From positions 62,001 to 126,000 of the forward strand of contig CANJIU010000007.1 in assembly GCA_947474365.1 (NCBI GenBank): a stretch of 64,000 nt of DNA, read 5' to 3'. The stretch comes from Opitutia bacterium. Its GTDB lineage: Bacteria > Verrucomicrobiota > Verrucomicrobiia > Opitutales > Opitutaceae. Below the pieces are notes generated by a model. It was not told where the DNA came from, did not search any database, and was given only the letters and a program-made list of their open reading frames with translations. Below, piece by piece: positions 1 to 10,062 of the stretch. The position numbers were made by a program, and so were the translations under genes. Within the stretch, counting starts at the first letter, position 1, and every line of letters begins with the position of its first letter.

Positions 1-2163
1 CTCGTCGGGCGTGGTTCCGGTGACGGGGTCGGCCTTGGAGTTGCGCAGCGAGCTGAGGTATTCGCCCATCATTGGGCTGAGAGTGACGTTTTCCAGCAGG
101 GTGCGGAAATTGCCAAAGGCGCCGGCGCCGAGGATGTCGTAGTAATTGGCGAGCGGCTCGGCGCGGTTGTCGTCACCCAGGGCGATGTCCGACGTGACCA
201 GGATCTGACTGAGGGCGAACGCGACGCGCTGGCGGAGCTGGTCGGGAGCGGTGAGGGCGATCTTGAACCACGCCGACTGGCGGTTGGGCATGTGGATCGC
301 GTTCCAGTTCGTGAAGCTGCTGCTGCCGCCGAAAGCCGTGCGGTCCGCAACGGTGGCGGTACGATGAGAGGTGAACGGCATCGCCAGCTGCGACGTGATC
401 CAGGCATCGATGTTTCCGCCGGTGAGGGCGTCGATTTCAGCCTTGGTCGGGCCGAAGGTTGCCTGGGTCAGGAAGCGAGCGGCGTCTGTGGCCGCGACAG
501 TGGCGAGAGACAGGGCGGGAGCCGCGGCCGGCGGAGCAAACGAACGCGATCCGGAACCCACGATGAACGTGCCCTTGACCTCTCCAGCGGGGAACTTGGC
601 GGTATCGATCCGGACGGAAATATTGCCAGACTTGAGCGCGTCGAGCAGCGCCGCACCCGAATACGGCCCAGTGGGTTCGAACGTCCACTGAGCGCCGATG
701 ACCTGGCCCTGCGGCAGGTTGAAAACATAATCCTCGCTGCTGCCGATCGTGAGGTGGGCCGTGATCTCGGCAGAGCTGAGATTGTTGAACGACACGTTAA
801 CGGACGCGATCGCCCCGGTGGAACTGAGGAGAATTGCAGCGGTGCCCGAGGCGGTGGATCCGCCACTCGCGGTCGTCGTGGGCCGCACGGTGGCGACGTA
901 GAGCGTGGCGCTGCTGTCGGAAATCCGCACCGTCGCGGACGATTCCGGGCCGGCGACGTAGAGCGTGCCCGGGACGACGGTGACGACCACGGTGTCGGTC
1001 CCTTCGTTCTGCAAGTCGGGGTTGGGGAGCAAGGGCAGCTTCACCGTCGTGGCGCCGGCGGGAAAGACGATCGTTCCGGGGAGAAAGGCGTAGTCGAAGC
1101 CATTCACGGCGGAACCGCCCACGCCGTACTGTACCGTGAGCGGATCGAGGGTAGAGCCGGTGCGGGTGAACGTATACTCACCGTTGTTTCCGCCGGTTTC
1201 GTCCGCCGTGGCCTTGGAGGCGGCGACGGTGACGAGGGCGGGCGAGGTCGGGGAGAGGTCGTAAACTTCCACGATCGCCACGCCGCTCGTGTTGGCGGCG
1301 CCGTTGACCTGGACGGAGTAATTTCCGGGGGCGAGATCGACGAGGAGGGCGGCGTCGTTGCTGCCGGCGGGGAAGGCGAAGGCGCCCGCCTGGGCGAAGG
1401 CGGCCGTGAGCGTCGCGGCGCTGGCGGCGTTGGTGCCCACCGGAGTGCCCCAATTGTCGTTGGTCGCTACGGTGGTCGCGGGAGTGCCGTTGCGCACGAG
1501 GCTGAGTGTAGGATTTGGCAACACGCCGGTGACGCCAAGTGCCGAGAGCGCGGGACCGGCGGCCCGAATGAGGAGTTTGCGCGTGCCGGAACCGGCGGTG
1601 ATGACGAAACCCGGGGTCAGCTGCCCTGCCGCTCCTCCCACTTGGGCGCGGGTGGAGAGGTTGAGAAATTTTCCGGGGGGAGCGCCAACTTCGTAGACCT
1701 CAACAATCGCGGTGCCGGTCGTGCCACCGACGCCGCTGACCTGGGCCGAGTAGGCGCCGGGCGGGAGGGTCGCGACGATGCCCGCGTCGCGTGAACCAGC
1801 CGTCAGCGCGAAGGCTCCGACCGAATTGAAGGCGGTGAGGTCGGCGGCGTTCCAGTTGTCGTTGGTGGCGACGACAGCGTTGGCGGAATTGTAGACCGTC
1901 AGCAGGGGATCGGCGAGAGTGCCCGTGACATTGAAGGGTGCGGTGGCGAGCCTGGGGCCGACGCCCCGGATGACGACCTGCTTGGGTGTTGTGCCACCGA
2001 TGAAGAATCCCGCCGTCAGCACGTCGGCACCGGTGCCGACGCGAGCGAGCGTCGAGACATTGGCCAGACGGGTCTCCTGGGCGAAGAGCGAGCAGGTGAG
2101 CGTGAGCGCGAGTGCGACCAGGACGGCAATCGGCTGCGGACGACGGTGACGCGGGTTTTTCAT
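1..2163 (-). CDS. DUF1800 domain protein, secreted, 3' end cut by window
   Basis: The reading frame is open from an ATG at 2163 to the window edge (721 codons), so the C-terminal part of DUF1800 is missing. The N-terminus (MKNPRHRRPQ, then a hydrophobic stretch ending SLFAQE) looks like a Sec signal peptide. Two copies of a roughly 120-residue beta-rich module follow, each with an IRxxGPxL...GTL(A/P)(D/N)P...NDNW pattern and ending in (V/I)EVY(E/D). Next come a Calx-beta-like domain (near TVQYGVGG), a CHRD-like domain, and the start of DUF1800 (DAARFLTQATFGP, LRQRVAFALSQI). Its partner DUF1501 gene would lie beyond position 1. DUF1800 has no established biochemical role; an extracellular or envelope location is inferred from the signal peptide and domain set. 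Confidence 0.9.
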   Translation of the reverse strand, partial: MKNPRHRRPQPIAVLVALALTLTCSLFAQETRLANVSTLARVGTGADVLTAGFFIGGTTPKQVVIRGVGPRLATAPFNVTGTLADPLLTVYNSANAVVATNDNWNAADLTAFNSVGAFALTAGSRDAGIVATLPPGAYSAQVSGVGGTTGTAIVEVYEVGAPPGKFLNLSTRAQVGGAAGQLTPGFVITAGSGTRKLLIRAAGPALSALGVTGVLPNPTLSLVRNGTPATTVATNDNWGTPVGTNAASAATLTAAFAQAGAFAFPAGSNDAALLVDLAPGNYSVQVNGAANTSGVAIVEVYDLSPTSPALVTVAASKATADETGGNNGEYTFTRTGSTLDPLTVQYGVGGSAVNGFDYAFLPGTIVFPAGATTVKLPLLPNPDLQNEGTDTVVVTVVPGTLYVAGPESSATVRISDSSATLYVATVRPTTTASGGSTASGTAAILLSSTGAIASVNVSFNNLSSAEITAHLTIGSSEDYVFNLPQGQVIGAQWTFEPTGPYSGAALLDALKSGNISVRIDTAKFPAGEVKGTFIVGSGSRSFAPPAAAPALSLATVAATDAARFLTQATFGPTKAEIDALTGGNIDAWITSQLAMPFTSHRTATVADRTAFGGSSSFTNWNAIHMPNRQSAWFKIALTAPDQLRQRVAFALSQILVTSDIALGDDNRAEPLANYYDILGAGAFGNFRTLLENVTLSPMMGEYLSSLRNSKADPVTGTTPDE

Positions 2164-2304
2164 GCGAAAAATTCTTTTCTGGGTGACCGGAAATTTTCCC
2201 TCAGGAGGGGGTAATTCCGATTTCGAAGCGGGCGAAAGCTAGGCGAGCGTCGCCGGGTTGTCGCGACAATTCTTTGCCGTAATTGTCCCCGCCTTGCGTC
2301 CGTA

Positions 2305-2326
2305 GGAGCCGGTTTCCAGCGGCTCC
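2305..2326. other. inverted repeat downstream of DUF1501 gene
   Basis: Seven-base arms ggagccg (2305-2311) and cggctcc (2320-2326) flank an 8-base loop, just past the stop of the DUF1501 gene that ends at 2342. No T-rich run follows on the minus strand, so it is a weak terminator candidate at best. Confidence 0.3.
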
Positions 2327-2341
2327 ACCATGGTCAGTCGT

Positions 2342-3781
2342 TTAGAGAAATCCTAGGTTCGGTTTCGCGAATCGGCCGATGTTCGGCAGCACGGTGGGCA
2401 GGTCGGTGGCGCTGACGCCAAACCACGTCGCGAGCGTCGCAGCGTACTCGTCGACGCTCGTCGTGGGGATCCAGCGGCCCTGCGAGACGTCGTCCGGTCC
2501 GCTGATCGTGAGCGTCGGCATTTTCCCGTAGATGTCACCACCCTTGACCGCCCCGCCCACGATGAAGTGGTGACTGCCCCAGCCGTGGTCGGAACCGTCG
2601 CCGTTGGAGCGGTACGTGCGGCCGAAGTCGGAGGCGGTGAACGTCGTCACCTGGTTGGCGAGGCCGAGTTCGGTGGTCGCATTGTAGAATGTGTTCACCG
2701 CCTGGCTGATTTGGCTGAGCAACGCCGCGTGGGTGCCGGTCGTCGGGGCAGTGTTGATTAGCTGAGCGGCATGGGTGTCCCATCCGCCGAGCTGCACGAA
2801 GAAGATCTGCCGCTTCAGGCCGAGCCCCGCGGCCGCGCCGATCAGACGTGCGACCATCTTCAGCTGGTTCGCGGCGGTCGTGGAGGGAAAGACGGTCGTC
2901 AGCGTCGGCGAGGTCGCGAGGGTGGTGTTGAGGAAATCCGCGTCGGTGATCGCGCTGCCCGAGATTCCGGCAAACGCCGTGTCAATCAGGCCGGACTGCC
3001 CGAGGGAAAAAATGTCTTTTTGCGCACGGTAGCGGACGCCGTCGAGCAACGTGGGGCTGGTCGTGCTGCCGGTAAACGTGATTGCGCCACTGGTGCTGAC
3101 GGCGTATTGGGAGACGTTGCCGCCGACCTGGAAATAATTGGTGCCGGCGAGACTGACCGACATCGAGATCTGGTTGCTCGTGTTGAAGGCGTTGACGAGG
3201 TCCGCGACCCGTCCGCCCCATCCCGTCGTGCTGGGCCGGTCCGGCACGCTGCTCTGCCACTGCACCTGCTGGTCGCTGTGCGAAAACAGCTGGCGCGGCA
3301 GTGGCACCGACGCCGACGTGTATTGGGCCTTCGTTGTGGGGTAAGCGAGCGTGCCGACGTTGGCGAGCAGCGCCATTTTCCCGGCGCTGAAGAGGCTGGA
3401 CAATTCGGGCACTGCTGCGTGCAGCGAAAAACTGCGGCCGTCCGAGGTCCTCGGAGAGAGCGGAAGCAGGCCGGTCTGCGGCAACGCGAGGTTGGCCCGC
3501 GCGGCGGCATAGGCTGCGTAGCCGGTGGTGTCGGACGGGATGATGAAATTATTGGCGTCGTTCCCGCCGTTCAGAAAGAGGCAGACGAGCGCCTTGTAAT
3601 CGGTGGGCAGGGCGGCGGCGGTGTTCGGAACACTGATGCCGCTGTCGGGATTGGCCACGGCACCCATCAGCCGGAGGCTGGCGAGCGACGAGAGGAGGCC
3701 GGTGGCGCCGACCGCGGCGCAGCAGGACGAGCCGAGGAAATCCCGGCGGGACAGTTCGGGGGCGGCGGTTTTTTTGTTCAT
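2342..3781 (-). CDS. DUF1501 domain protein, Tat-exported
   Basis: 479 residues. The N-terminus carries a twin-arginine-type motif (SRRDFLG at about residues 10-16) followed by a hydrophobic stretch, so Tat export is likely. The body fits the DUF1501 family, which is distantly related to the alkaline phosphatase/sulfatase fold: an N-terminal KALVCLFLNGGNDANN segment, a central HSDQQVQWQSS segment and a TFTASDFGRTY...HGWGSHH segment. The last residues (VLPNIGRFAKPNLGFL) are almost identical in the other DUF1501 proteins of the window. Its ATG overlaps the stop of the upstream DUF1800 gene by 4 bp (ATGA), which suggests translational coupling. The substrate is unknown. Confidence 0.9.
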   Translation of the reverse strand: MNKKTAAPELSRRDFLGSSCCAAVGATGLLSSLASLRLMGAVANPDSGISVPNTAAALPTDYKALVCLFLNGGNDANNFIIPSDTTGYAAYAAARANLALPQTGLLPLSPRTSDGRSFSLHAAVPELSSLFSAGKMALLANVGTLAYPTTKAQYTSASVPLPRQLFSHSDQQVQWQSSVPDRPSTTGWGGRVADLVNAFNTSNQISMSVSLAGTNYFQVGGNVSQYAVSTSGAITFTGSTTSPTLLDGVRYRAQKDIFSLGQSGLIDTAFAGISGSAITDADFLNTTLATSPTLTTVFPSTTAANQLKMVARLIGAAAGLGLKRQIFFVQLGGWDTHAAQLINTAPTTGTHAALLSQISQAVNTFYNATTELGLANQVTTFTASDFGRTYRSNGDGSDHGWGSHHFIVGGAVKGGDIYGKMPTLTISGPDDVSQGRWIPTTSVDEYAATLATWFGVSATDLPTVLPNIGRFAKPNLGFL

Positions 3782-6700
3782 TTTTGCGTCGCGCCGGCGG
3801 GCGAGGTGGCGACGAGCAGGACCGCGGTCCGCGCCCGATCGAGAGTGGAGGTGGAGGTGGGCACCGCCCCCAACGCGGTGACGATGCGGTCCCGGGTCGA
3901 CTGGGGCATGGTGCCGCCGGCCATCACGGTCGCAAGATGATCGACCAGCGCGGCGGGCGTCGGGACGAGCGTCTGCTCATAGGTCAAATCCAGCATCAGC
4001 GTCGCCTGCAGTGCGTTGGTCGTCGTGCCGCTCGTCGCCGTAATGAACGTGCGGAGGAAATTCGGGCCGTCGACGCTCGTCGTGGCGTCGGTGATTTGAA
4101 ACTCCGGCGCGACGAGTCCGGCGGCCGCGAGGGGGCCGGTTTCGACGTACGAGGGGCTGAAGAAGTTGAAAACCGTGGGCGAGCGCAATGCCGCCTCTGC
4201 GAGGCGCGTCTGCACGTTGGTGATATTGGTGCCAGTGCTGTTCGTCGAAATGACCGAGGTTCCGGCCGGGAGCGGCGTCGCGCTCGTGATGGGATTGCCA
4301 TCCACCGTCACCCGGAATCCGGCATAGCGCCCGTTGGGCGCCGAGGCGTTGAACGTGCGCAGCAGCCCGGTCAGGCGCAGCAGCGGTTCCTTGAGTTTGC
4401 CGTAGGTGAGGTTGGCGGCGACTGTGGTCGACCGCGCCTCATAATCGGTGTAGATGGCCCGGACGACTGCCCCCAGATCGCCGCGGACGCCGGAGCCGTT
4501 GTTTTCAAATACCTTTGCCACCCGGTAGACGTACGCGGGACTCGGGTTGCTCGTGATCAGCCGCTGGATGAGCTGCTTCACGATGAACGGTCCCGTGTTC
4601 GGGTGGTTGAAGAGCGTGTCGAGCAGGATGCGGAGATCGGTCGTTCCGCCCTGAGAGGCGGGAATGACCACGCCTCGCACGATGCTCTTCGCGGTATCGT
4701 CGTGATAGGCGGGGAAGAGTTGCATCGCGCTGAAGTAGTTGATCCCCGCTGTGCGAAAGGCGGTGAGGTTCGTCGACGGGTAGGCCCAGCCGGTGAAAAT
4801 CTTCGCCGTTTCGGTGATCTCCGTCTGGGTGTAGGTCGTGATCGGCAGCGCCGTGCTGTCGAGCTTGAGGGTGCCGTCTGGCTGCAGCTCGTTGAGCCCG
4901 ATGGTGAACAGCTGCATGATCTCGCGGGCGTAGTTTTCGTCTGGCGTGGTGCCGGCGACGGGGTCGGCCTTGGCGCTGCGGAGCGAACTGAGATAGAGGC
5001 CCATCATCGGGTTGAGGGTGACGTTTTCCAGCAGCGTCCGGAAGTTGCCGAAGGCACCGTTGCCGAGGATGTCGTAGTACGCGGCCAGTGGTTCGGCCTG
5101 GTTGTCGTTGCCCAGGCCCACGTCGGAAACCACCAGGATTTGGCTCAGCGCGAACGCGACGCGTTGACGCAGTTGATCGGCGGCCGTGACCGCTTGGGTA
5201 AACCACGCAACCTGGCGGTTGGGCGGATGAACGGCGTTCCAATTGGTGATACTCGAGCTGCCGCCGAAGGTTGTGCGATCGTTGGTCGTCGCGCTGCGGT
5301 GAGAGGAGAACGGCATCGCCAGCTGCGTGGTCAGCCAAGTATCGATGCTTTGCCCGGTGAGCGCGTCGATCTCTGATTTCTTCGGGCCAAACGTCGCCTG
5401 CATCAGGAAACGTGCGGCATCGGCGCGGGTGACGTTGGTGAGCGAGACCGCCGGTGGCGCCGCCGGCGGGGTGAACGTCTGGGAGCCGACCCCTTGGATA
5501 AACGTGCCCTTCAGCTCCCCGCCGGGATATTTCGAGGTGTCGATGCCGACGAAAATCTTTCCGGTCCGGAGTGCGTCGAGCAGGTCGGCGCTGGCATAGG
5601 GGCCGACGGGGTTGATATACCAAGGGGAGCCTGCGACCTGACCGTTGGGCACGGCGGTGACATAGTCGCCCGACGGGCTGAGGCGGAGATGCCCGCTCAC
5701 CTGCGCGGAACTCAGGTTGGAGAACGAGACGTTGATCCCGGCGAGCGTGCCGCTGGCGCTGAGCAGCAGCGTCGCGGTGCCCGACGCGATCGAGTCAACG
5801 GCTGCGCCTTCCGGCCGTAGGTTGGCGACGTAGAGGGTTGCGGCGCTGTCGGCGATCGTGGCGGTCGCACTCGCTTGCGCCCCCACCTCGTAGTCGGCGG
5901 TTCCCGGCGTGAGCGTGACCGTCACGGTGTCCAGGCCGTCGGCTGTCAGATCCGGAATGGGCGTGAGCGGAAGTTTCACGGCGGCGACGCCGGCGGGGAG
6001 GGTGAGGGTGCCGGGCAGCAGGTTGTAGTCGACGCCGTTCACGGCGGTGCCGCCGACGCCGTAGGAAACGGTCAGGGCGGTCTGGATGTCGCCCGTGCGC
6101 GTGATGGTGTATTCACCGGGGTTGGACCCGGACTCGTCGCTGGCCGCCTTGGTTGCGACGATGGTGACGGTGGTCAGCGGACTGGGGGCGAACCCGTCCT
6201 CGCCGGCCGCCCACACGTGATAGGCTCCTGTCCGCACGGTGCCGTTGCGGAAATTGTAGAGCTGGATGACGCGCGTCAGTTCGGTGAGGTCGATGCGGCC
6301 GTCGCGGTTCGAATCGGCCGAGTGGTAGCTGGTGAGCGTGATCTTAGCGATGGTGTTGAGGATGGAGGGTTCGCCTGCAAACCCGTCCTCGCTGCCCGGC
6401 TGCACCTTGTAGTAGCCCGTGCGGGTGCTGCCGTTGCGGGTGTTGTAGAGTTCGATCACGCGGGTGAGCTCCTGCAGGTTGAGGCGGAAATCGAGGTCCG
6501 TGTCGGCGCTGTGATTGGGTGCGGTTGCCGCGGCGACCGAAGTTGCCGCCGGCGCGTTGTCGGCCGCCACGGGCCGGGCCTGGGCCGCAGTGGGAGGTGT
6601 GGCGGAGGCAGGGGTGATATCGTAGATTTCGACGAGCGCGGTGCCGCCGGCGCCGGATTTGTCCCCCACCTGAACGTGGTAGTTTCCGGGCGGAAGGTCG

Positions 6701-7413
6701 ACGAGCAGGGCGGCGTCGTTGCCTGGTTCGGGAAAGGCAAAGGCGCCCGCCCGCGCGAACGCGCCCTTCAATGTATCGGCGCCGGCCGCACGGGCATTTG
6801 CGGGGGTCGCCCAATTGTCGTTCGTCGCCAGTTCGGTACCGGTGGTCGCGTCGCTCACCCGCAGGACGGGATCGGGCAGGGGGCCGGCGACTCCGAATGC
6901 GGCCAGGGCGGGCCCGGCGGCGCGGATGAGCAGCTGGCGGGGGCGCGTGCCGGAGGAAATCGTCAGGCTGACCTCGGATTCGATGCCCGGGGCGAGCCGC
7001 AGGCGGGCCGAGGTGTTCAGCAGGCGGGCGCCGGTCGGACTGAGTTCGTTGATTTCGAGGCGCACCGGACCGGTGTGATCCGAGGTGCGGACAAGATAAC
7101 CTCCGGTGGTCAGGGTGGCGACGAGCGCATCGGGCGCGCCGGCGGAACCGTCGTTGGCGGCGATGATGCCGTGGGTACGGTCGAAGAGGGTGAAGGAGGG
7201 CCGGGGGGCCGGACTCGTTGGGCTGCCGGTCGGGACGGTAAGGAACGATTGAATCGAAATCGGTTGGTCAGGGCCGGGGCCGAGGACAAAGCCAACCGCG
7301 AGTTCGTCTCCGGCGGCGCCGGTCCCGGTGTTAATCCGGGACAGACGGGACTCCTGCGCGGGGAGGGCGAGAACGCTGAGCAGACAGCACACGGCCAGGT
7401 GGAGTCGGGTCAT
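3778..7413 (-). CDS. DUF1800 domain protein with dockerin/EF-hand-like repeats, Calx-beta and CHRD domains
   Basis: 1211 residues from the ATG at 7413, chosen because MTRLHLAVCCLLSVLALPAQ is a clear signal peptide; the frame is open further upstream, but that extension looks non-coding. Order: a degenerate copy of the beta module (GDELAVGFVLGPG), one clear copy (RQLLIRAAGPAL...TNDNW), two EF-hand/dockerin-like repeats of about 55 residues (HSADTDLDFRLNLQELTRVI and HSADSNRDGRIDLTELTRVI, near 6180-6530), Calx-beta, CHRD (LYVANLRPEG...GGELKGTF), then DUF1800. The acidic DxDxD-type loops suggest calcium binding. The stop overlaps the start of the following DUF1501 gene (ATGA). It is probably secreted; function is unknown. 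Confidence 0.9.
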   Translation of the reverse strand: MTRLHLAVCCLLSVLALPAQESRLSRINTGTGAAGDELAVGFVLGPGPDQPISIQSFLTVPTGSPTSPAPRPSFTLFDRTHGIIAANDGSAGAPDALVATLTTGGYLVRTSDHTGPVRLEINELSPTGARLLNTSARLRLAPGIESEVSLTISSGTRPRQLLIRAAGPALAAFGVAGPLPDPVLRVSDATTGTELATNDNWATPANARAAGADTLKGAFARAGAFAFPEPGNDAALLVDLPPGNYHVQVGDKSGAGGTALVEIYDITPASATPPTAAQARPVAADNAPAATSVAAATAPNHSADTDLDFRLNLQELTRVIELYNTRNGSTRTGYYKVQPGSEDGFAGEPSILNTIAKITLTSYHSADSNRDGRIDLTELTRVIQLYNFRNGTVRTGAYHVWAAGEDGFAPSPLTTVTIVATKAASDESGSNPGEYTITRTGDIQTALTVSYGVGGTAVNGVDYNLLPGTLTLPAGVAAVKLPLTPIPDLTADGLDTVTVTLTPGTADYEVGAQASATATIADSAATLYVANLRPEGAAVDSIASGTATLLLSASGTLAGINVSFSNLSSAQVSGHLRLSPSGDYVTAVPNGQVAGSPWYINPVGPYASADLLDALRTGKIFVGIDTSKYPGGELKGTFIQGVGSQTFTPPAAPPAVSLTNVTRADAARFLMQATFGPKKSEIDALTGQSIDTWLTTQLAMPFSSHRSATTNDRTTFGGSSSITNWNAVHPPNRQVAWFTQAVTAADQLRQRVAFALSQILVVSDVGLGNDNQAEPLAAYYDILGNGAFGNFRTLLENVTLNPMMGLYLSSLRSAKADPVAGTTPDENYAREIMQLFTIGLNELQPDGTLKLDSTALPITTYTQTEITETAKIFTGWAYPSTNLTAFRTAGINYFSAMQLFPAYHDDTAKSIVRGVVIPASQGGTTDLRILLDTLFNHPNTGPFIVKQLIQRLITSNPSPAYVYRVAKVFENNGSGVRGDLGAVVRAIYTDYEARSTTVAANLTYGKLKEPLLRLTGLLRTFNASAPNGRYAGFRVTVDGNPITSATPLPAGTSVISTNSTGTNITNVQTRLAEAALRSPTVFNFFSPSYVETGPLAAAGLVAPEFQITDATTSVDGPNFLRTFITATSGTTTNALQATLMLDLTYEQTLVPTPAALVDHLATVMAGGTMPQSTRDRIVTALGAVPTSTSTLDRARTAVLLVATSPAGATQK

Positions 7414-7624
7414 GCGGCAGTGGGGTTCGGGTGAATCACGGTGGGAACGGTCGCGGAGCATGCACGAAATCCGGGAATTCGGGAGGAGAAAAATGCGCAA
7501 CGGGAAACGAAGGGGCATCTCAGCCGGAAAACTCGGTCGGGGCGTCGCCTTTGTCGGCGCCGCTTCCGTGGTTTCAGCAACTAGATTTGACTTCGATCGC
7601 CTTTTTTCGCGCTTAGTCGCACCC

Positions 7625-9820
7625 ATGATTACATCCTCAGATATGTCCGGCACCCTTCTCGGATGGCGCGCCGTGTCGCGGGCAGCCGCAATCATCCTCG
7701 CGCTCGCTTCAATCTCGATCGGTTTCGCCCAATCGCGCATGACCGGGTTTACCCTGCGCGTCGCGGTCCCGGCATCCGGGATCACCTCCACATTCACCAT
7801 CGCCGGAACGGTGCCAAAAGCCGTTCTGATCCGCGCCCTCGGGCCGGCCCTCGCGGGTTTCGGCGTAGCCGGCACTCTCGCCGACCCCCAGATTGTCGTC
7901 ACGAACAGCACGGGAGCCACTGTCGCTTCCAACGACAACTGGAACGGCGATGCCGCCGTCGTCGCGGCCACCGGTCGCCTGGGAAGCTTTCCGATTACCA
8001 ATACCGGCAGCCGCGATGCCGCCCTGGTGGCGACATTGCCCCCAGGAACCTATGCGGCAACGTTCACAGGGGTCGGCGCAACGACCGGCCTGGTGTTGAT
8101 TGAAGTCAACGATGCGGACATCGTCTCGGGAAGCAGTTCAGTTTTTTCGTTTCTCGCCCTGCGGGGCCTGGTCGGCGGGAGCGCCGGGCCGTTGGTGTTC
8201 GGGATCAACACATCCGGAAATCTCGCCGTGATGATCCGCGCGCTCGGGCCGACGTTGACATCACTCGGTGTCGCCGGCGCCCTGGCCGATCCCACGCTGA
8301 CGGTCACGGCCGGATCCGCCGCGTTCACCAACAATAATTGGGGTGGAGACGCTTCGCTCGCCGCCGCTGCCGCCCAAGTCGGGGCAACGCCACTGCCGGC
8401 CAACAGCCTCGACAGCGCGCTTTTTGCCGCCGTGGGTGTTGCCGGGGTGACCGCGACCGTCACCGGAGTGGGCAACACCACCGGCATTGCACAGGTGGAG
8501 TTTTATTCCGTCACCGGTGTTTCGATTGCCCCGCTGATTACTTCCACTCCCCGCGACACCGCGCTGGTGACGGGCTCGCGGCTTACGCTTACGGCCGCGG
8601 CGACGGGCGTGCCGGCCCCAACGTATCAGTGGCAGAAGAACGGGGTCGCGATCGCCGGAGCCACGGCGGCGACCTATACCGTCGCTGCCGCGCAGGTCGC
8701 GGATACGGGAACTTACACCTTCGTCGCAACCAGCACGGCCGGCACCGCGACGTCGACCCCGGCGGTGGTTTCCGTCGGGGCGCTGGCCGCACCGACCGTG
8801 GTGCAGGCCCCGACATCCCAGACTGTCACCGCGGGGGCGTCGCTCACCCTGACCGCAACCGTGACAGCCTTCCCGGGGCCGACGTATCAGTGGCAGAAGG
8901 ACGGCGTGGCGGTTCCCGGCGCGACCAATGCGACGTTGACCATCGCCTCCGTTCAGGCCGTCAACGCCGGCACGTACACGCTCACGGCCACCAATTCGCA
9001 GGGGACGGTCACGTCGGCCGGGGCGGTGATTGCCGTGGAGCCGTCCTCGAAGCTCTCCAACCTTTCGGTGCGGACCTCGATGGCCGACGGCCAGAGCCTC
9101 GCCGTCGGGATGGTGGTGAGTGGCGGACCGCGCAGCGTGCTCGTCCGCGCCGCCGGTCCGGCCCTCGTGCCCTTGGGTTTCCAGGCGAACTCCGTGGTGG
9201 CCAATCCGCGGATGGCGCTGTTCAACGCACAGTCGGTGCAAATCCTCGCGAACGATGACTGGGACCCGCGCCTCGCTCCGAGCTTTGCGCAGGTGGCCGC
9301 CTTTCCCTTCCCGGCGGGCAGCCGCGATGCGGCGGTGGTCCAGAATCTGGACGGACAGGTCTCGGTGCAGATCACCGCCAGCGGCGCCGGAACGTTGCTC
9401 GCCGAAGCCTACGACCTTGAGACGGGCAACTCGCTCCGCCTGGTGAATCTCTCGGTCCTGAATCGCGTCGGAACCGGCAACGACGTCCTCATCGCCGGTT
9501 TCAATCTCTCGGGCACCGGGACGAAGCGATTGCTGATCCGCGGCGTCGGACCCTCACTGACGCAGCTGGGTGTCACTGGCGTGCTGGCCGATCCGCAGAT
9601 CCAAATCATGAATTCCAGCAACGCCCAGGTCGGATCGAGCGACAACTGGGACGCGGCCCTGGCGCCCGTGATGGCATCGGTCGGAGCTTTTCCGCTACTC
9701 GCGGGGAGCCGCGATTCGGCGCTGGTAGTCACCCTGGGGGTGGGAACCTACTCGGCGATCATGAGCGGCGTCGCCGGTGGCACCGGGATGGGAATCATCG
9801 AGGTCTACGAGTTGCCCTGA
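7625..9820 (+). CDS. secreted protein with four beta modules and two Ig-like domains
   Basis: 731 residues from the ATG at 7625; an ATG at 7643 (MSGTLLGW) is equally possible. Both give a hydrophobic export signal ending near SIGFAQS. Two copies of the IRALGPxL...LADP...NDNW/NNNW module (about residues 40-165 and 175-297) come first. Two Ig-like domains follow (about 305-388 and 392-473), each with a YQWQKNGVA/YQWQKDGVA core and a DTGTY or NAGTY motif. Two more modules close the protein (476-598 and 600-731). No catalytic residues are recognisable. It is transcribed divergently from the DUF1800 gene at 3778-7413 and shares the module with its neighbours, so a structural or binding role outside the cell is the best guess. 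Confidence 0.85.
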   Translation: MITSSDMSGTLLGWRAVSRAAAIILALASISIGFAQSRMTGFTLRVAVPASGITSTFTIAGTVPKAVLIRALGPALAGFGVAGTLADPQIVVTNSTGATVASNDNWNGDAAVVAATGRLGSFPITNTGSRDAALVATLPPGTYAATFTGVGATTGLVLIEVNDADIVSGSSSVFSFLALRGLVGGSAGPLVFGINTSGNLAVMIRALGPTLTSLGVAGALADPTLTVTAGSAAFTNNNWGGDASLAAAAAQVGATPLPANSLDSALFAAVGVAGVTATVTGVGNTTGIAQVEFYSVTGVSIAPLITSTPRDTALVTGSRLTLTAAATGVPAPTYQWQKNGVAIAGATAATYTVAAAQVADTGTYTFVATSTAGTATSTPAVVSVGALAAPTVVQAPTSQTVTAGASLTLTATVTAFPGPTYQWQKDGVAVPGATNATLTIASVQAVNAGTYTLTATNSQGTVTSAGAVIAVEPSSKLSNLSVRTSMADGQSLAVGMVVSGGPRSVLVRAAGPALVPLGFQANSVVANPRMALFNAQSVQILANDDWDPRLAPSFAQVAAFPFPAGSRDAAVVQNLDGQVSVQITASGAGTLLAEAYDLETGNSLRLVNLSVLNRVGTGNDVLIAGFNLSGTGTKRLLIRGVGPSLTQLGVTGVLADPQIQIMNSSNAQVGSSDNWDAALAPVMASVGAFPLLAGSRDSALVVTLGVGTYSAIMSGVAGGTGMGIIEVYELP

Positions 9821-9900
9821 TTCCGGGGAGAACGGCGGTCGCGTGTTTTCGGGGTGGCGTTTCGTTTGGCGCGCCCGGCAAATGCCGGGCGACAACTCCC

Positions 9901-10062
9901 TCACCCCGGGAGCCGATGATGTCCGGGGCCGAGGACAAAACCAACTATGAGTTTGTCTCCGGCGGTGCCGATTCCGGTGCTAATCCGGAAAAGAGGAAAC
10001 CCCTGCCCGGGGAGGATGAGGGGGCCGAGCAGGCCGCACACGGCGAAGCGTAGTTGGGTCAT
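9901..10062 (-). pseudogene. decayed duplicate of the 5' end of the DUF1800 gene at 3778-7413
   Basis: A 53-codon reading frame on the minus strand starts MTQLRFAVCGLL, with GDKLIVGFVLGPG further on. It aligns with the first residues of the intact gene (MTRLHLAVCCLL, GDELAVGFVLGPG). The similarity continues upstream of the ATG to about 10212, matching 7414-7563 (shared catgcggcagtggggttcgg and catgcacgaa blocks), so promoter DNA was copied as well. The frame ends at a TGA directly after the homologous part and nothing of the rest of the gene remains. Nucleotide differences are scattered, suggesting an old event. Confidence 0.75.

Noticed and set aside
292-1794. Long plus-strand open frame opposite the first DUF1800 gene
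   Set aside because: Its translation is Arg/Gly-rich without domains and mirrors a real minus-strand gene; it is a GC-rich shadow. The same applies to 3784-5376, 5875-7434, 15958-16758 and similar frames.
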